A stretch of DNA of 6,174 bases from Planctomycetaceae bacterium. GTDB lineage: Bacteria > Planctomycetota > Planctomycetia > Pirellulales > Pirellulaceae. Below the pieces are notes generated by a model. That model saw only the letters and a program-made list of their open reading frames with translations, did no database searches and was not told the origin of the DNA. Made by a program: the position numbers and the translations under genes. This document shows positions 5,039 through 6,174 of the stretch, piece after piece. How positions within the stretch are numbered: the first letter of the stretch is position 1; each line of letters begins with the position of its first letter. The stretch covers positions 1-6,174 of the forward strand of contig DNPC01000646.1 in NCBI GenBank assembly GCA_003501565.1, read 5' to 3'.

Positions 5039-6174
5039 ATGAACACGTTAAGAGCATTGCAGCGCGTTTTTTTGCCTGGATTGCCGTTCATGCTTTGCAT
5101 GCTGGGCGTAATGGCTGCGGAGTTAGGATATGCCGCCCCCCCGGCCAACAATCGGTCTTCCCAGCCGAACATCTTGTTTGTGTATCTAGACGACTTCGGT
5201 TGGCGTGACTGTGGTTTTATGGGCACCGACTTTTACGAGACGCCGGCCCTGGACAGTTTGGCAGCCGCGGGGATTGTGTTTACCGACGCATACGCCGGTG
5301 CAGCGAACTGCGCTCCTTCCCGCGCATGCCTGCTATCTGGCCAGTATTCACCACGCCACGAGATCTACAACGTCGGGACCCAACTGCGCGGTAATCCGAA
5401 ACACAGCCGGCTCAAGCACGTCGCGGGAACGGATACACTGCGACCGGAGATAGTTACGTGGGCAAAGAGAATCCAGGCGGCCGGGTATCGAACTGGTACG
5501 ATTGGAAAATGGCATCTGAGCGATGACCCGCGCCCCTACGGATTCGATTTCAACTTCGCAGGAACACATTCTGGCAGCCCGCCCAAAGGATATTTCCCAC
5601 CTCACCCCAATGCACCTGGGCTGAAGAACGCCCCAAAGGACGAATACTTGACGGACCGCCTCAGTCAAGAAGCGGTTGCATTCATCGAGCGCAATCGCGA
5701 CCAGCCTTGGTTGCTTTATCTAACTCATTTCGCCGTCCATACGCCGCTGCAAGCTCCCAAGAACCTAGTTGCGAAATACAAAAACAAACCGCCCGGACAA
5801 CTGCATTCCCACGCGGTAATGGCTGCTATGATCGAGAGAGTCGATCGTGGCATTGGCAGGATTCTTGCCAAATTAAAGGAACTGGACCTCGACCAAAACA
5901 CCGTCATCATTTTCTCAAGTGACAACGGTGGTTACGGCCCAGCTACCAGTATGGCTCCTCTAAAGGGTTACAAAGGCACGTACTACGAAGGCGGAATTCG
6001 TGTGCCATTGATGATCCATTGGCCGGGTCGGATCGCAGGCGGCAAATGCGCCGTACCAGTCGCAAACGTCGATTTGTACCCCACGCTGTGCGAATTGGCG
6101 GGAATCGATCTTGCTTCGATCAGTGATGGCCCGGCACGCGACGGGTTATCGCTCTTACCGTTGTTGGGGCTTGG
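5039..6174 (+). CDS. Secreted sulfatase (arylsulfatase family S1, formylglycine type), 5' part, truncated by the window edge
   Basis: This enzyme hydrolyses sulfate esters, in marine planctomycetes usually of sulfated polysaccharides. The visible 378 residues cover most of the catalytic domain. Residues 1-33 form a signal peptide (hydrophobic LPGLPFMLCMLGVMAAELG ending near YAA), so the enzyme is exported. The metal-binding pair is D51-D52 in VYLDDFGW. The sulfatase signature is C91-APSRACLLSGQ, where Cys91 is the residue that a formylglycine-generating enzyme would convert. GKWHL (156-160) supplies K157 and H159, H234 lies in AVHTP, SDNGG (294-298) supplies D295 and N296, and LKGYKGTYYEGGIRVP (308-323) is the following conserved block. 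ATG 5039 is chosen because it immediately precedes the signal peptide; there is only a weak GAG ahead of it. All key catalytic residues are present. The substrate is unknown, and no neighbouring glycoside hydrolase or transporter in the window suggests one. Confidence 0.95.
   Translation, partial: MNTLRALQRVFLPGLPFMLCMLGVMAAELGYAAPPANNRSSQPNILFVYLDDFGWRDCGFMGTDFYETPALDSLAAAGIVFTDAYAGAANCAPSRACLLSGQYSPRHEIYNVGTQLRGNPKHSRLKHVAGTDTLRPEIVTWAKRIQAAGYRTGTIGKWHLSDDPRPYGFDFNFAGTHSGSPPKGYFPPHPNAPGLKNAPKDEYLTDRLSQEAVAFIERNRDQPWLLYLTHFAVHTPLQAPKNLVAKYKNKPPGQLHSHAVMAAMIERVDRGIGRILAKLKELDLDQNTVIIFSSDNGGYGPATSMAPLKGYKGTYYEGGIRVPLMIHWPGRIAGGKCAVPVANVDLYPTLCELAGIDLASISDGPARDGLSLLPLLGL

Noticed and set aside
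4693..5226. A 177-codon minus-strand open frame that crosses the sulfatase start.
   Set aside because: Its beginning lies opposite the sulfatase signal peptide and metal-binding region, which are certain. The remainder shows no family signature.

Overview
The window reads as chromosomal DNA from a planctomycete, probably a Pirellulaceae (Rhodopirellula-like) bacterium. This is inferred from a secreted formylglycine-type sulfatase with a planctomycete-style sequence, moderate GC, sparse and weak Shine-Dalgarno sites, GTG/TTG starts and loose gene spacing. All confidently called genes lie on the + strand.

Layout: 1-314 is an upstream region with no certain gene; an open minus-strand frame runs off the left edge. 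315-1010 is the most notable gene: an exported thioredoxin-fold, peroxiredoxin-like (AhpC/TSA, redoxin) protein interrupted by an in-frame TGA at 648-650. The TGA sits exactly where the nucleophilic cysteine of a W-C-P-Y-C motif should be. The frame continues intact on both sides, and 14 bases after the TGA a hairpin with a GGUC-containing apical loop begins, as expected of a bacterial SECIS element. The best reading is one 231-residue selenoprotein with a U-P-Y-C redox centre, not two short ORFs or a pseudogene.

1234-1692 encodes an Ogt/MGMT-type O6-alkylguanine-DNA alkyltransferase. 1693-1970 is non-coding and carries an inverted repeat and two pairs of short direct repeats. 1971-2894 and 2891-4222 overlap by four bases and encode the ATPase and permease of a NatAB/YhaQP-like ABC-2 exporter. 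4223-5038 is an 816-base stretch without a convincing gene. 5039-6174 is the 5' part of a secreted sulfatase that runs off the right edge.

Only the two ABC genes form a clear operon. The other genes are separated by 220 to 820 bases and look independently expressed, so no shared pathway can be argued from the layout. The selenoprotein does imply that the host genome carries the Sec decoding machinery (selA, selB, selC, selD), none of which is in this window.
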